NCBI GenBank assembly: GCA_946479505.1
Contig: CAMLGC010000013.1
Coordinates: forward strand, 1 to 55,613
Direction: 5' to 3'
DNA: 55,613 nt
DNA from: an uncultured Sphingomonadaceae bacterium
Lineage (GTDB): Bacteria > Pseudomonadota > Alphaproteobacteria > Sphingomonadales > Sphingomonadaceae
Part shown: piece after piece, positions 18,203-26,239 of the stretch
Layout: each line of letters opens with the position of its first letter
Numbering within the stretch: position 1 is the first letter of the stretch
Made by a program: the position numbers and the translations under genes
Notes under the pieces: model-generated
Databases searched by the model: none
Told to the model about the DNA's origin: nothing
Seen by the model: only the letters and a program-made list of their open reading frames with translations

Positions 18203-19105
18203 TCAGGCAATCGCGCGTTCGGTGTCGCGCCGCTGGAGGACGTGCTCGCGCCAGACGATATAGAGTCCGCTCGCGATGATGACGGGCGCGCCGAACCAGG
18301 TGCTCACGCCGGGGAGCGTGCCGAACAGCAGCCAGCCATAGGCGGTGCCCCAGATCAGGCTCGAATAGTCCATCGGCACCACGGTCGAGACCGGCGCGAA
18401 CCGCACCGACGCCGTGATCGCGAGCTGGCCGAGCCCGCCCGCGATCCCCGTGCCCATCAGGATCGCCCAGGTGAGCGCATCATGCGGGCGGATGTCCGTG
18501 AGATAGACGAGCCCGAGCGGCGGGAGCGACAGCACCGAGAACCAGAAGACGGTGGTGGCTGTCGGCTCGGTGCGGCCGAGCCGACGCAGCAGAATGGCGA
18601 TCACCGCGACCATGAACGCCGCCGCCAACCCCACCGCCGCGCCGCCGAGCGGGAAGGCGCCGCTCCCCGGCTGGGTCACGATCAGCACGCCCGCGAAGCC
18701 CAGGAGCACCGCGCCCCAGCGGTGCCTGCCGGTCGGCTCCTTGAGCACGAGCGCGCCGAGCACGGTCGCGAAGATCGGCACGGTGAACTGGAGCGTGGTG
18801 GCCTCGGCAAGCGGCAGCAGCAGCACCGCGCCGAAGGTGCAGACCATGCCGACGAGCCCGACGGCGGTGCGCGTCACATGCGCGCCGATCCGCGCCGTGC
18901 GGATGCTCGCGAGCCCCGGCCCGAGCGCGATCCACCCGAGCACGAGCGGCACCGCGCAAAGCTGGCGGTAGAACATCGTCTCGGCGAGGTGCGCGCCCCG
19001 CGCCTCGGCAAGCTTGACCAGCGCCTGCATCGAGGCAAGGCACGCGACCGATGCGAGCCGCAGCCCGAGGCCGGCGAACACACGATCGGGGGCGGGGGAG
19101 GGCAT
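18203..19105 (-). CDS. EamA-family (DMT) transporter
   Basis: 300 residues with ten hydrophobic spans arranged as two EamA repeats, the usual design of drug/metabolite exporters. The first repeat ends near LVLKEPTGRHRWGAVLLGF, a typical EamA signature, and the second near SLIWGTAYGWLLFGTLPG. It probably exports a small metabolite across the inner membrane; the substrate is unknown. It is divergent from proS (92 bp between starts) and could be co-transcribed with the ICMT-family gene downstream. Confidence 0.9.
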   Translation of the reverse strand: MPSPAPDRVFAGLGLRLASVACLASMQALVKLAEARGAHLAETMFYRQLCAVPLVLGWIALGPGLASIRTARIGAHVTRTAVGLVGMVCTFGAVLLLPLAEATTLQFTVPIFATVLGALVLKEPTGRHRWGAVLLGFAGVLIVTQPGSGAFPLGGAAVGLAAAFMVAVIAILLRRLGRTEPTATTVFWFSVLSLPPLGLVYLTDIRPHDALTWAILMGTGIAGGLGQLAITASVRFAPVSTVVPMDYSSLIWGTAYGWLLFGTLPGVSTWFGAPVIIASGLYIVWREHVLQRRDTERAIA

Positions 19106-19157
19106 GCGGCCTCTTAGCCGGCAGCGCGACGAATGACGATGGTGGACGCGCTCGTTC

Positions 19158-19179
19158 GCGCGGGCTAGCAGACCCGCGC
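19158..19179 (+). promoter_or_regulatory. Hairpin with following T-run in the proS leader
   Basis: A 7-bp stem GCGCGGG / CCCGCGC with an 8-base loop is followed by AATTTT and then, 19 bases later, the proS ATG. In form it is a short intrinsic-terminator-like structure, so it could attenuate proS or insulate the divergent promoter. No T-box specifier or leader peptide is visible. Its role is inference. Confidence 0.35.
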
Positions 19180-19197
19180 AATTTTCGAAGGTCGCTC

Positions 19198-20733
19198 ATG
19201 ATCAAGCACGCGCTCCCCGTCACCCGCGAACAGGATTTCGCCGCCTGGTATCAGGCCGCCATCGCCGAGGCCGACATGGCCGAGGAATCGGGCGTGCGCG
19301 GCTGCATGGTGATGCGGCCGTGGGGCTATGGCATCTGGGAACGGATGCAGCGGCTGCTCGACGATCGTATCAAGGCGATCGGCTACGACAATTGCTATTT
19401 CCCGCTCTTCATCCCGCTCTCCTACTTCGAGAAGGAGGCCGAGCATGTCGAGGGGTTCGCCAAGGAGATGGCGGTCGTCACGCATCACCGGCTGATCGCG
19501 AACGGCAAGGGCGGGCTGATCCCCGATCCCGAAGCGAAGCTCGAAGAGCCGCTCGTCGTCCGTCCGACCTCTGAAACGGTGATCGGCGCCGCCTTCGCGC
19601 GCTGGATCCAGTCGTGGCGCGACCTGCCGGTGCAGATCAACCAATGGGCCAACATCGTGCGCTGGGAAATGCGCACGCGCATGTTCCTGCGCACCACCGA
19701 GTTCCTGTGGCAGGAAGGGCATGCCGCCTATGCCACCGCCGACCAGGCGCGCGCCGAGGCTGCCAAGGCGCTCGATCTCTACCGCGCCTTTGCCGAGGAC
19801 TGTGTCGGAATACCCGTCGTGGTGGGCGAGAAGCCCGAACACGAACGCTTTCCCGGCGCGGTCTCGACGCTGTCGATCGAGGCGATGATGCAGGACGGCA
19901 AGGCGCTCCAGGCGGGCACCAGCCACTATCTCGGCACCAATTTCGCCGAGGCGCAGAACATCCGCTTCCAGACCCAGGCGGGGGAACTCGGCCACGCGCA
20001 CACGATCAGTTGGGGGATGACGACCCGGATGATCGGCGCGATGATCATGGTCCATGGCGACGACGACGGCGTGCGCGTGCCGCCGCGCGTCGCGCCGTGG
20101 CAGATCGTGATCGTGCCGATGCTGCGCGACAGCGACGAGGACGCGGCGATCGTCGAGTATTGCCGGGCGCTCCAGGCCGAGCTGGCGCGGGGCGCCGCCT
20201 TCGGCGAGCCGGTGCGCGTGCTGCTCGATCTGAAGCCCGCGCGCGCGGCGACCAAGCGCTGGGGCTGGGTCAAGAAGGGCGCGCCGATCGTGGTCGAGGT
20301 GGGCGGGCGCGACGTCACCGGCGGCAACGTCTCGGTGATCCGCCGCGACCGGCTCTATCGCGAGGACGGCAAGCTCGACAGCGCGGTGACGGGGCGCGAC
20401 GATTTCGTGCGCGACGCGGGCGGGCTGCTCGAGGAAATTCAGGCGGCGCTGCACGACGAGGCGCAGGCCCGGCTCGAGGCGAATATCGAGCGCGATGTCG
20501 CCGATTTCGCAGCGGTCGAGGCGTTCTTCGCCAAGGGCGGCAAATATCCGGGCTGGGTCGAGGTGCAATGGTCGAGGCCGACCGGCGCTGCGCTCGACGC
20601 GGTGGTGGAGAAATTGAAGGCGCTCAAGCTCACCATCCGCAACGCCCCCGCGGCCGCGGCCGCGGCGGAGGGCGCCTGCGTGTTCACCGGCGATCCGGCG
20701 ATCGAGCGCGTGCTGATCGGGCGGGCCTATTAG
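19198..20733 (+). CDS. proS: Prolyl-tRNA synthetase, archaeal/eukaryotic (type 3) form
   Basis: 511 residues from the ATG at 19198. It charges tRNA-Pro with proline. The protein is the compact type 3 form. Class II motif 2 lies in NIVRWEMRTRMFLRTTEFLW, shown here as VRWEMRTR...FLWQEGH. The PTSET motif and the HAHTISWGMTTRMIGAMI segment with DDDGVRVPPRVAPWQ are diagnostic of archaeal/eukaryotic ProRS. There is no INS editing domain between motifs 2 and 3. The chain ends in GRAY, the C-terminal Tyr of this group. It stands alone behind a leader hairpin. Confidence 0.95.
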   Translation: MIKHALPVTREQDFAAWYQAAIAEADMAEESGVRGCMVMRPWGYGIWERMQRLLDDRIKAIGYDNCYFPLFIPLSYFEKEAEHVEGFAKEMAVVTHHRLIANGKGGLIPDPEAKLEEPLVVRPTSETVIGAAFARWIQSWRDLPVQINQWANIVRWEMRTRMFLRTTEFLWQEGHAAYATADQARAEAAKALDLYRAFAEDCVGIPVVVGEKPEHERFPGAVSTLSIEAMMQDGKALQAGTSHYLGTNFAEAQNIRFQTQAGELGHAHTISWGMTTRMIGAMIMVHGDDDGVRVPPRVAPWQIVIVPMLRDSDEDAAIVEYCRALQAELARGAAFGEPVRVLLDLKPARAATKRWGWVKKGAPIVVEVGGRDVTGGNVSVIRRDRLYREDGKLDSAVTGRDDFVRDAGGLLEEIQAALHDEAQARLEANIERDVADFAAVEAFFAKGGKYPGWVEVQWSRPTGAALDAVVEKLKALKLTIRNAPAAAAAAEGACVFTGDPAIERVLIGRAY

Positions 20734-20814
20734 GCCCCGCTGAACGTCGGTCCGTCCCGGGACCTGAACGCCGGCCTCGCGCGTTGCTGTGCACAGCACC
20801 GCGGGAGACGAGCT

Positions 20815-21525
20815 GTGCCTGATCGTATCGAAGGCCGCCGTTGCGCCCTTGCGCTCGTGACGGGGGCGCTGATCGCCCCTGCCTTCGTCGCCGGGTGCTC
20901 CGCCCCCGCAAAGAACGAGGACGGCGAAGGCGCCGTGACGGCGAACGAGGATCTGATGCGCGAGCATGGCGTGCTGCGCCGCATCCTGATCGTCTATCGC
21001 GAAGCCGCGCCGCGGCTGATCGCCGATTCCGCCGCGGTCGATGCGCGCGCGCTCGCCACGGCGGCCGAGATCTTCCGGACCTTCGGCGAACGCTACCACG
21101 AGCAGCAGCTCGAGGAAGCGCACATCTTTCCGGCGGTGGCGAAGGCGGGCGGAAGGGCCGCGCGCCTCGTCGACACGCTGAAGGCGCAGCATGAGCGCGG
21201 GCGCGCGATCACCGCCTACGTCATCGACCGGACGCGCGGCGGTCGCGTCGGCGTCGCGCAGGCGGAGCCGCTTGCCCGGGCGATGCTTGCCTTCGCCCGC
21301 ATGTACGAGGCGCATGCGGCGCGCGAGGACACGGTCGTTTTCCCCGCGTTCAAGAACAGCATGTCGGCGGCGCAATACCGCGAACTGGGCGAGCGCTTCG
21401 AGGAGATCGAGCACCGGCAATTCGGGGGCGACGGTTTCGATATGGCCGAAGCGAAGGTGGCGAGCATCGAGCAGGCGCTCGGGATCAGCGATCTCGGCGG
21501 CTTTACGGCGCCGCCGCCGAGCTGA
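20815..21525 (+). CDS. Hemerythrin-domain lipoprotein
   Basis: 236 residues from a GTG start. A short signal sequence ends in VAGCSAP, a lipobox, so the mature protein is probably anchored to a membrane from the periplasmic side. The rest is a four-helix hemerythrin-like domain: His-containing segments REHGVL, YHEQQLEEAHIFP, QHERGRA, YEAHAAREDTVVFP and EIEHRQF supply likely diiron ligands. Such domains bind O2 or NO or protect iron centres; a periplasmic lipoprotein version is less common than cytoplasmic ones. It converges on glpD with 64 bp between stops. Confidence 0.85.
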   Translation: MPDRIEGRRCALALVTGALIAPAFVAGCSAPAKNEDGEGAVTANEDLMREHGVLRRILIVYREAAPRLIADSAAVDARALATAAEIFRTFGERYHEQQLEEAHIFPAVAKAGGRAARLVDTLKAQHERGRAITAYVIDRTRGGRVGVAQAEPLARAMLAFARMYEAHAAREDTVVFPAFKNSMSAAQYRELGERFEEIEHRQFGGDGFDMAEAKVASIEQALGISDLGGFTAPPPS

Positions 21526-21589
21526 TGCGCGCGCGCGGGCCGGCGGGCGGATTCGCCAGGACCGGGTTCCCGCCCCCGCAGGCGCGTGG

Positions 21590-23038
21590 TCAGGCTCGTG
21601 CGAACCGGTCCTCCACCGCAGCCCATTCGCGCTTGTCGAGGTGCAGCCCCAGCTTCGAGCGCCGCATCAGCGCGTCCTCGGCCGAGCGGGCCCATTCGTG
21701 ATCGCGCATCCAGCCTAGTTCGATCTCGCTGAGTCCGGCGCCGAAGTCGCGCCCCAGGGCGGCTTCGTCCTCCACGCCGTGGAGCATCTCGCCAAGCATT
21801 GTCCCATAGGCGCGCGCCATCCGCTCCGATCGCGCGCCGCCGAGAAACGGCCACGTCGCACGGACTCGCGTGAGGAACGCATCGAAATCCTCGATCCCGC
21901 CGCCCGGGAAGATGCGCGCGCGCGTCGCATGGTGCGTGTCGATTCCCAGCGCTCGGCCGAGCTTGTCGAGCGCATCCTCGGCGAGCTGGCGCGCGGTGGT
22001 GATCTTGCCGCCGAACACCGATAGCAGCGGCGGCGCCTCGTCGTCGAGCTCGAGCACATAATCGCGGGTCACCGATTTGGCGTCGCTCGCGCCGTCGTCG
22101 TAGAGCGGGCGCACGCCCGACCAGCTCGCGGTCACGTCTTCGGGCGTGATCTGCTTCACGAAATGCCGGTTCACCGCCTCGCACAGATAGGCGATCTCCT
22201 CGTCGGAGATGGCGGCGTCCTCTGGCCGGTCGACCGGCACATCGGTGGTGCCGATCTCGGTGCCGCCCTCATAGGGAATCGCGAAGACGATGCGCCGATC
22301 GGGCTGCTGGAGGATGTAGGCGTGATCGCCCTCGTAGAGCCGGGGCACGACGATGTGGCTGCCTTTGACGAGGCGAACGTTGCTCGTCGAGTCGCGGCCG
22401 AGCCGGGCGAACATCTCGTGGACCCACGGCCCCGCGGCGTTGACGACCGCCTGCGCGAAAACCTCGCGCCCGTCGGAGAGCGTCGCGCGCCAGCCGTCGC
22501 CCTCGGCGCGTGCATGGTCGAGCGCGGTGCGGGTCGCGATCTCGGCGCCGTTCGCGGCGGCATCCATCGCGTTAAGCAGCGTCAGCCGCGAATCGTCGAC
22601 CGCCGCATCCCAATAGACGAACCCCGTGTCGCCGGCCTTGAGCGGATCGGTGAAGGCGCGATCCTTGGCGGACAGCCCGCGCGAGCGCTCCAGCGAGGAT
22701 TTGCCGGCGAGCAGGTCGTAGAGCAGCAGCCCGGCGCGCACGAGCCACCAGGGGCGCACCGCGTGCTCGTGCGGCAGCACGAAGGTGAGCGGGTGGATGA
22801 GGTGCGGCGCGGCGGCGAGCAGCCGCTCGCGCTCGGCCAGCGCCTCGCGGACGAGGCGGAACTCGTAAGTTTCGAGATAACGCAGGCCGCCGTGGATCAG
22901 CTTGGTCGATTTGGACGACGTTGCGCTCGCGAGGTCGTCCTTCTCGACCAGCAGCACCGATAGCCCGTTGAGCGCCGCCTCGCGCGCGATCGCGCACCCG
23001 TTGATGCCGCCGCCGATGATGAGCAGGTCGTAGGTCAC
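21590..23038 (-). CDS. glpD: Aerobic glycerol-3-phosphate dehydrogenase
   Basis: 482 residues from the GTG at 23038, chosen because a GGGAGG ribosome site lies 5 bases upstream and the flavin loop starts at once (TYDLLIIGGGINGCAIARE). It oxidises glycerol 3-phosphate to dihydroxyacetone phosphate, reducing FAD and the quinone pool at the inner membrane. Further family segments are SSKSTKLIHGGLRYLE, NAAGPWVHEMF and LLSVFGGKITTARQLAED. No glpF, glpK or glpR is adjacent. It is divergent from rnr, leaving about 50 bp for two promoters. Confidence 0.95.
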   Translation of the reverse strand: MTYDLLIIGGGINGCAIAREAALNGLSVLLVEKDDLASATSSKSTKLIHGGLRYLETYEFRLVREALAERERLLAAAPHLIHPLTFVLPHEHAVRPWWLVRAGLLLYDLLAGKSSLERSRGLSAKDRAFTDPLKAGDTGFVYWDAAVDDSRLTLLNAMDAAANGAEIATRTALDHARAEGDGWRATLSDGREVFAQAVVNAAGPWVHEMFARLGRDSTSNVRLVKGSHIVVPRLYEGDHAYILQQPDRRIVFAIPYEGGTEIGTTDVPVDRPEDAAISDEEIAYLCEAVNRHFVKQITPEDVTASWSGVRPLYDDGASDAKSVTRDYVLELDDEAPPLLSVFGGKITTARQLAEDALDKLGRALGIDTHHATRARIFPGGGIEDFDAFLTRVRATWPFLGGARSERMARAYGTMLGEMLHGVEDEAALGRDFGAGLSEIELGWMRDHEWARSAEDALMRRSKLGLHLDKREWAAVEDRFARA

Positions 23039-23091
23039 TGCGCCTCCCACGCTGGGGTGACGGAGATGCGGTAAGCGCTTATCTCTCGTCA

Positions 23092-25407
23092 ATGCCCCGT
23101 CCCAAGACCAAGCCCGGCCTGCCCTCGCGCAAGCAGATCCTCGATTTCATCGCGACGTCGGATACGCCCGCCGGCAAGCGCGAGATCGCGCGCGCGTTCG
23201 GGCTGCACGGGGCGGACAAGGTGCAGCTCAAGGCATTGCTCAAGGACATGGCGGACGAGGGGCTGATCGATTCGGCGCCCGGCCGCGCATTCCACAAGAT
23301 GGGCGGGCTGCCCAAGGTGACGGTGCTGCGCGTCGCCGACGTCGACGAGGGCGGCAATGTGTGGGCCGTGCCCGAAAGCTGGCATGCCGAAACGCCGCCG
23401 CCCAAGGTGCGGGTGCGCGAGCGGTCGAGGAAAGGTGCGCTCGGCATCGGCGACCGCATCCTCGCGCGCACCGAAGAGGCGGGGAAGGGCTGGATCGCGC
23501 ACCCGATGAAGAAGCTCGAGCGCGCCGAGGAGACGATGCTCGGCGTACTGCGGCAGGAGGGCGACCGCTTCTGGCTCCAGGGCGTCGAGAAGAAGGAGCG
23601 GCGCGAGTTTTCCGTCTCGGACACCGGTGGCGCCGCGCCGGGCGATCTCGTCAGGGCCGAGAAGACGGGGCGAGGTCCGCGCATCTCGGCCAAGGTGGTC
23701 GAACGGCTGGGCGATCCGTTCGAGGCGCGCAACTTCTCGCTGATCGCGATCGAGAAGCTCGGCATTCCGGACGTGTTCCCCGATCGCGTGATCGAGGAGG
23801 CCGAACGTGTGTCGCGCACCAGCCTCGACGAGGCGCCGCGGGAGGATTTGACGCACCTCCCGATCGTCGCGATCGACCCCGCCGACGCGCGCGATCATGA
23901 CGATGCCGTCTGGGCGGAGGCGGACGACGATGCGGGTAATCCGGGCGGCTGGAAGGCGATCGTCGCGATCGCTGACGTGAGCTTTTACGTCCGCCCCGGC
24001 TCGGCGCTCGACGGCGAGGCGAGGAAGCGCGGCAACAGCGTCTATTTCCCCGATCGGGTGGTGCCGATGCTGCCGGAGCTGCTGTCGGCCGACGTGTGCT
24101 CGCTCAAGGAGGGCGAGGACCGTGCCGCGCTCGTCTGCCATCTCCAGGTCACCAAAGCGGGCGCGCTCAAGAGCTGGCGGTTTACTCGCGCAACCGTGCG
24201 GATTGCCGCCAACATCGCCTATGAGGATGCGCAGGCGATCATAGATTCTCCCCTCCCGCGAGCGGGAGGGGTCGGGGGTGGGCTCGCGCTCTCCTCCAAC
24301 GACACCGCCCGTGGTGGGCCGGGCGCCCACCCCCCAACCCCCTCCCGCAAGCGGGAGGGGGAGATGAGGGACATCCTCCCCCTCTGGGCGTGCTGGCGCG
24401 CGCTCTACGCTGCGCGGCAGAAGCGCGAGCCGCTCGAGCTCGACCTGCCCGAGCGGCGGATCGTGCTCGACGAGAAGGGCCGCATCCTCTCGGTCGCTCC
24501 GCGCGAGCGGCTCGATGCGCACAAGCTGATCGAGGACTACATGATCGCCGCCAACGTCGCCGCGGCGAAGGCGCTGGAGGCGAAGAAGGCGCCCGTCATG
24601 TACCGCGTCCACGAGCCGCCGAGCCGCGAGAAATTGGTCGCGCTCAAGGACTATCTGGAGACGTTCGATGTGCAATTCGCGCTGGGGCAGGTGGTGAAAC
24701 CCGCGACCTTCAACCGTATCCTCGAACGCGTCGGCGAGACGGATTTCAAGCCGCAGGTGATGGAGCAGGTGCTGCGCAGTCAGACCCAGGCCTATTATGC
24801 GCCCGCCAATGCCGGTCATTTCGGGCTCGCGCTCGGCAGCTACGCGCATTTCACCTCGCCGATCCGCCGCTATGCGGACCTCGTCGTCCATCGTTCGCTG
24901 GTCGCTGCCTACGGGCTCGGGCCGGGCGGGCTCACCGACGACGAGGCGGCGCAGATGGAGCGCACCGGCGAGCTCATCTCGATGCTCGAACGCCGCGCGA
25001 TGGAGGCCGAGCGCGACACCGTCGATCGCTACGTCGCCGCGTATCTTTCGGAGCGTGTCGGCGAGATCGTGCAGGCGCGGATCACCGGCGTGCTCAATTT
25101 CGGCTTCTTCGCGACGGTCGAAGGGATCGGCGGCGATGGCCTGATGCCCGCGCGCGACCTGGGGCGCGAATATTTCCGCTACGACGAGGCCGCACAGCAG
25201 CTCGTCGGCGAGGAGACCGGTACGACCTACGCGTCGGGCCAGCGCCTCCCCCTGCGGCTGGCCGAGGCAAACCCGGTCTCGGGCGCGCTCCGCTTCGAGC
25301 TGGTCGAGCAGCCCGACGACGGGCGGTCCGAGCGCGCCCCGCCCAAGCGCGTGCTCAAGCGCCGTGGGCGACCGGCGAATATTCGCCATCAGGGCAGAAA
25401 GCGCTAA
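23092..25407 (+). CDS. rnr: Ribonuclease R with an in-frame repeat insertion
   Basis: 771 residues. It is a processive 3'-5' exoribonuclease that degrades structured RNA. An N-terminal winged-helix-like region (residues 10-70) is followed by cold-shock domains and the RNB catalytic domain. RNB contains the metal-binding Asp cluster in DPADARDHDDAVW (residues about 262-275), then DVSFYVRPGS and YAHFTSPIRRYADL. The S1 domain lies near GEIVQARITGVLNFGFF, with a basic tail after it. About 37 residues encoded by a palindromic repeat (24250-24361) interrupt the RNB domain in a loop, without a stop or frameshift. Confidence 0.95.
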   Translation: MPRPKTKPGLPSRKQILDFIATSDTPAGKREIARAFGLHGADKVQLKALLKDMADEGLIDSAPGRAFHKMGGLPKVTVLRVADVDEGGNVWAVPESWHAETPPPKVRVRERSRKGALGIGDRILARTEEAGKGWIAHPMKKLERAEETMLGVLRQEGDRFWLQGVEKKERREFSVSDTGGAAPGDLVRAEKTGRGPRISAKVVERLGDPFEARNFSLIAIEKLGIPDVFPDRVIEEAERVSRTSLDEAPREDLTHLPIVAIDPADARDHDDAVWAEADDDAGNPGGWKAIVAIADVSFYVRPGSALDGEARKRGNSVYFPDRVVPMLPELLSADVCSLKEGEDRAALVCHLQVTKAGALKSWRFTRATVRIAANIAYEDAQAIIDSPLPRAGGVGGGLALSSNDTARGGPGAHPPTPSRKREGEMRDILPLWACWRALYAARQKREPLELDLPERRIVLDEKGRILSVAPRERLDAHKLIEDYMIAANVAAAKALEAKKAPVMYRVHEPPSREKLVALKDYLETFDVQFALGQVVKPATFNRILERVGETDFKPQVMEQVLRSQTQAYYAPANAGHFGLALGSYAHFTSPIRRYADLVVHRSLVAAYGLGPGGLTDDEAAQMERTGELISMLERRAMEAERDTVDRYVAAYLSERVGEIVQARITGVLNFGFFATVEGIGGDGLMPARDLGREYFRYDEAAQQLVGEETGTTYASGQRLPLRLAEANPVSGALRFELVEQPDDGRSERAPPKRVLKRRGRPANIRHQGRKR
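24250..24361. repeat. Palindromic repeat inserted in frame in rnr
   Basis: Two 10-bp hairpins, CCCCTCCCGC-GA-GCGGGAGGGG (24250-24271) and CCCCTCCCGC-AA-GCGGGAGGGG (24339-24360), flank a G-rich/C-rich pair of inner arms (GTCGGGGGTGGG and CCCACCCCCC). Translation runs straight through: SPLPRAGGVGGG ... PPTPSRKREGE. The inserted peptide lies between the family segments ANIAYEDAQAIID and DILPLWACWRALYA, which are normally separated by a short variable loop. Confidence 0.9.
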
Positions 25408-25431
25408 GCTCGCGTCCGGAGGAGGAAGGCC

Positions 25432-25722
25432 ATGGGAGCACCTGCCGTCATCGCGCGTCGTCGGCGCAAGATCATCTCGCATTTCCTGTCGCAAAACGCG
25501 GTCACGCCCGAGACGGCGATCGGCTACGAGCCCAAGCGCCGCATCGACCGCCGCCTGTTCGAGCGGCTGCGCGAGCGCGAGGTGATCCGCCAGAACGGCC
25601 GCGGCGCTTATTATATCGATGCCGCGAGCCTCGATGCGTACAACCGGTCGCGGCGGAGGTTCGCGGGCGGAGTGATCGCGGCGCTTGCGGTCGCGGTGGG
25701 CGCTGCGGTCGCGTTCGGCTGA
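25432..25722 (+). CDS. Small protein with winged-helix-like region and C-terminal membrane span (96 aa)
   Basis: An AGGAGGAAGGCC ribosome site precedes the ATG at 25432, 24 bp after rnr. Residues 1-75 are basic and helical, with a pattern resembling a small winged helix (RKIISHFLSQNAVTPETA, FERLREREVIRQNGRGAYY). The last 20 residues (FAGGVIAALAVAVGAAVAFG) form one membrane span. It overlaps nothing and is followed 1 bp later by the DUF1232 gene, so rnr and these two genes form a likely unit. Function unknown. Confidence 0.8.
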   Translation: MGAPAVIARRRRKIISHFLSQNAVTPETAIGYEPKRRIDRRLFERLREREVIRQNGRGAYYIDAASLDAYNRSRRRFAGGVIAALAVAVGAAVAFG

Positions 25723-25723
25723 G

Positions 25724-26113
25724 ATGCGCCGCTGGCGTCGCCCGCGCGGTCCCTCGCTCGCGCACCGCGTGCGGGTCGAGGCGCATGCGGTGTGGCTCGC
25801 GGTGCGCGATCCGCGCACGCCGTGGGCGGCGCGGATCGTGGGGGTGCTGATCGCGGCCTACGCGCTCTCGCCGATCGACCTCGTGCCCGATTTCATTCCC
25901 GTGCTCGGCCTGCTCGACGATGCCGTGCTCATCCCCGCGGGCGTGTGGCTGTTCGAGCGGCTGGTGACGCCCGAGGTGATGGCCGAGCACCGCGCCGCGG
26001 CGGAGGCGGCGTCGCGCCGGCCGGTCCATTGGGGCGGCGTGCTGATCGTGATCGCGCTCTGGATATTCGCGGCGTGGCTGGTGTGGAGCGCGTTCGACTT
26101 CGCGTATGATTAG
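25724..26113 (+). CDS. DUF1232 (YkvA-like) membrane protein
   Basis: 129 residues from the ATG at 25724, one base after the previous stop. The DUF1232 signature is clear: AARIVGVLIAAYALSPIDLVPDFIP followed by VLGLLDDAVLIPAGVWL, in two adjoining hydrophobic segments; quoted here as ALSPIDLVPDFIPVLG. A further membrane span closes the protein. YkvA-like proteins are widespread but have no settled function. It ends the rnr unit and converges on phaZ, with a repeat filling the gap. Confidence 0.88.
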   Translation: MRRWRRPRGPSLAHRVRVEAHAVWLAVRDPRTPWAARIVGVLIAAYALSPIDLVPDFIPVLGLLDDAVLIPAGVWLFERLVTPEVMAEHRAAAEAASRRPVHWGGVLIVIALWIFAAWLVWSAFDFAYD

Positions 26114-26130
26114 GCGGAGGCAAACCAATG

Positions 26131-26233
26131 CTCCCCTGTAAGGGGAGGTGGCAGCCCGCAGGGCGTCGCGCTATTGAGAGGAGGACACCCCTCCACCGTG
26201 CTTCGCACGGTCCCCCTCCCCTTACAGGGGAGG
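26131..26233. repeat. Palindromic repeat between the DUF1232 gene and phaZ
   Basis: Terminal 17-base arms CTCCCCTGTAAGGGGAG (26131-26147) and its exact inverted copy CTCCCCTTACAGGGGAG (26216-26232) are each themselves hairpins. Between them lies a further hairpin, ACCGTGC-TTC-GCACGGT. It is a non-coding relative of the repeats in rnr and glyS and fills the whole gap between the convergent DUF1232 and phaZ genes, where it may also serve as a terminator. Confidence 0.88.
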
Positions 26234-26239
26234 ATTGAT

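Noticed and set aside
19106..19197. T-box riboswitch before proS
   Set aside because: The leader is too short, with only one small hairpin and no T-box consensus or specifier loop.
19165..21420. 751-codon minus-strand frame across proS and the hemerythrin gene
   Set aside because: Spans two well-supported opposite-strand genes and has shadow-type composition.
24240..24365. Possible frameshift or assembly error in rnr
   Set aside because: The frame stays open, the insert is a recognisable repeat, and conserved sequence resumes in the same frame on both sides.
23089..25818. 909-codon open frame on the minus strand
   Set aside because: It is antisense to rnr and neighbours; Arg/His/Asp-rich composition and lack of any family signal are typical of shadow frames in GC-rich DNA.
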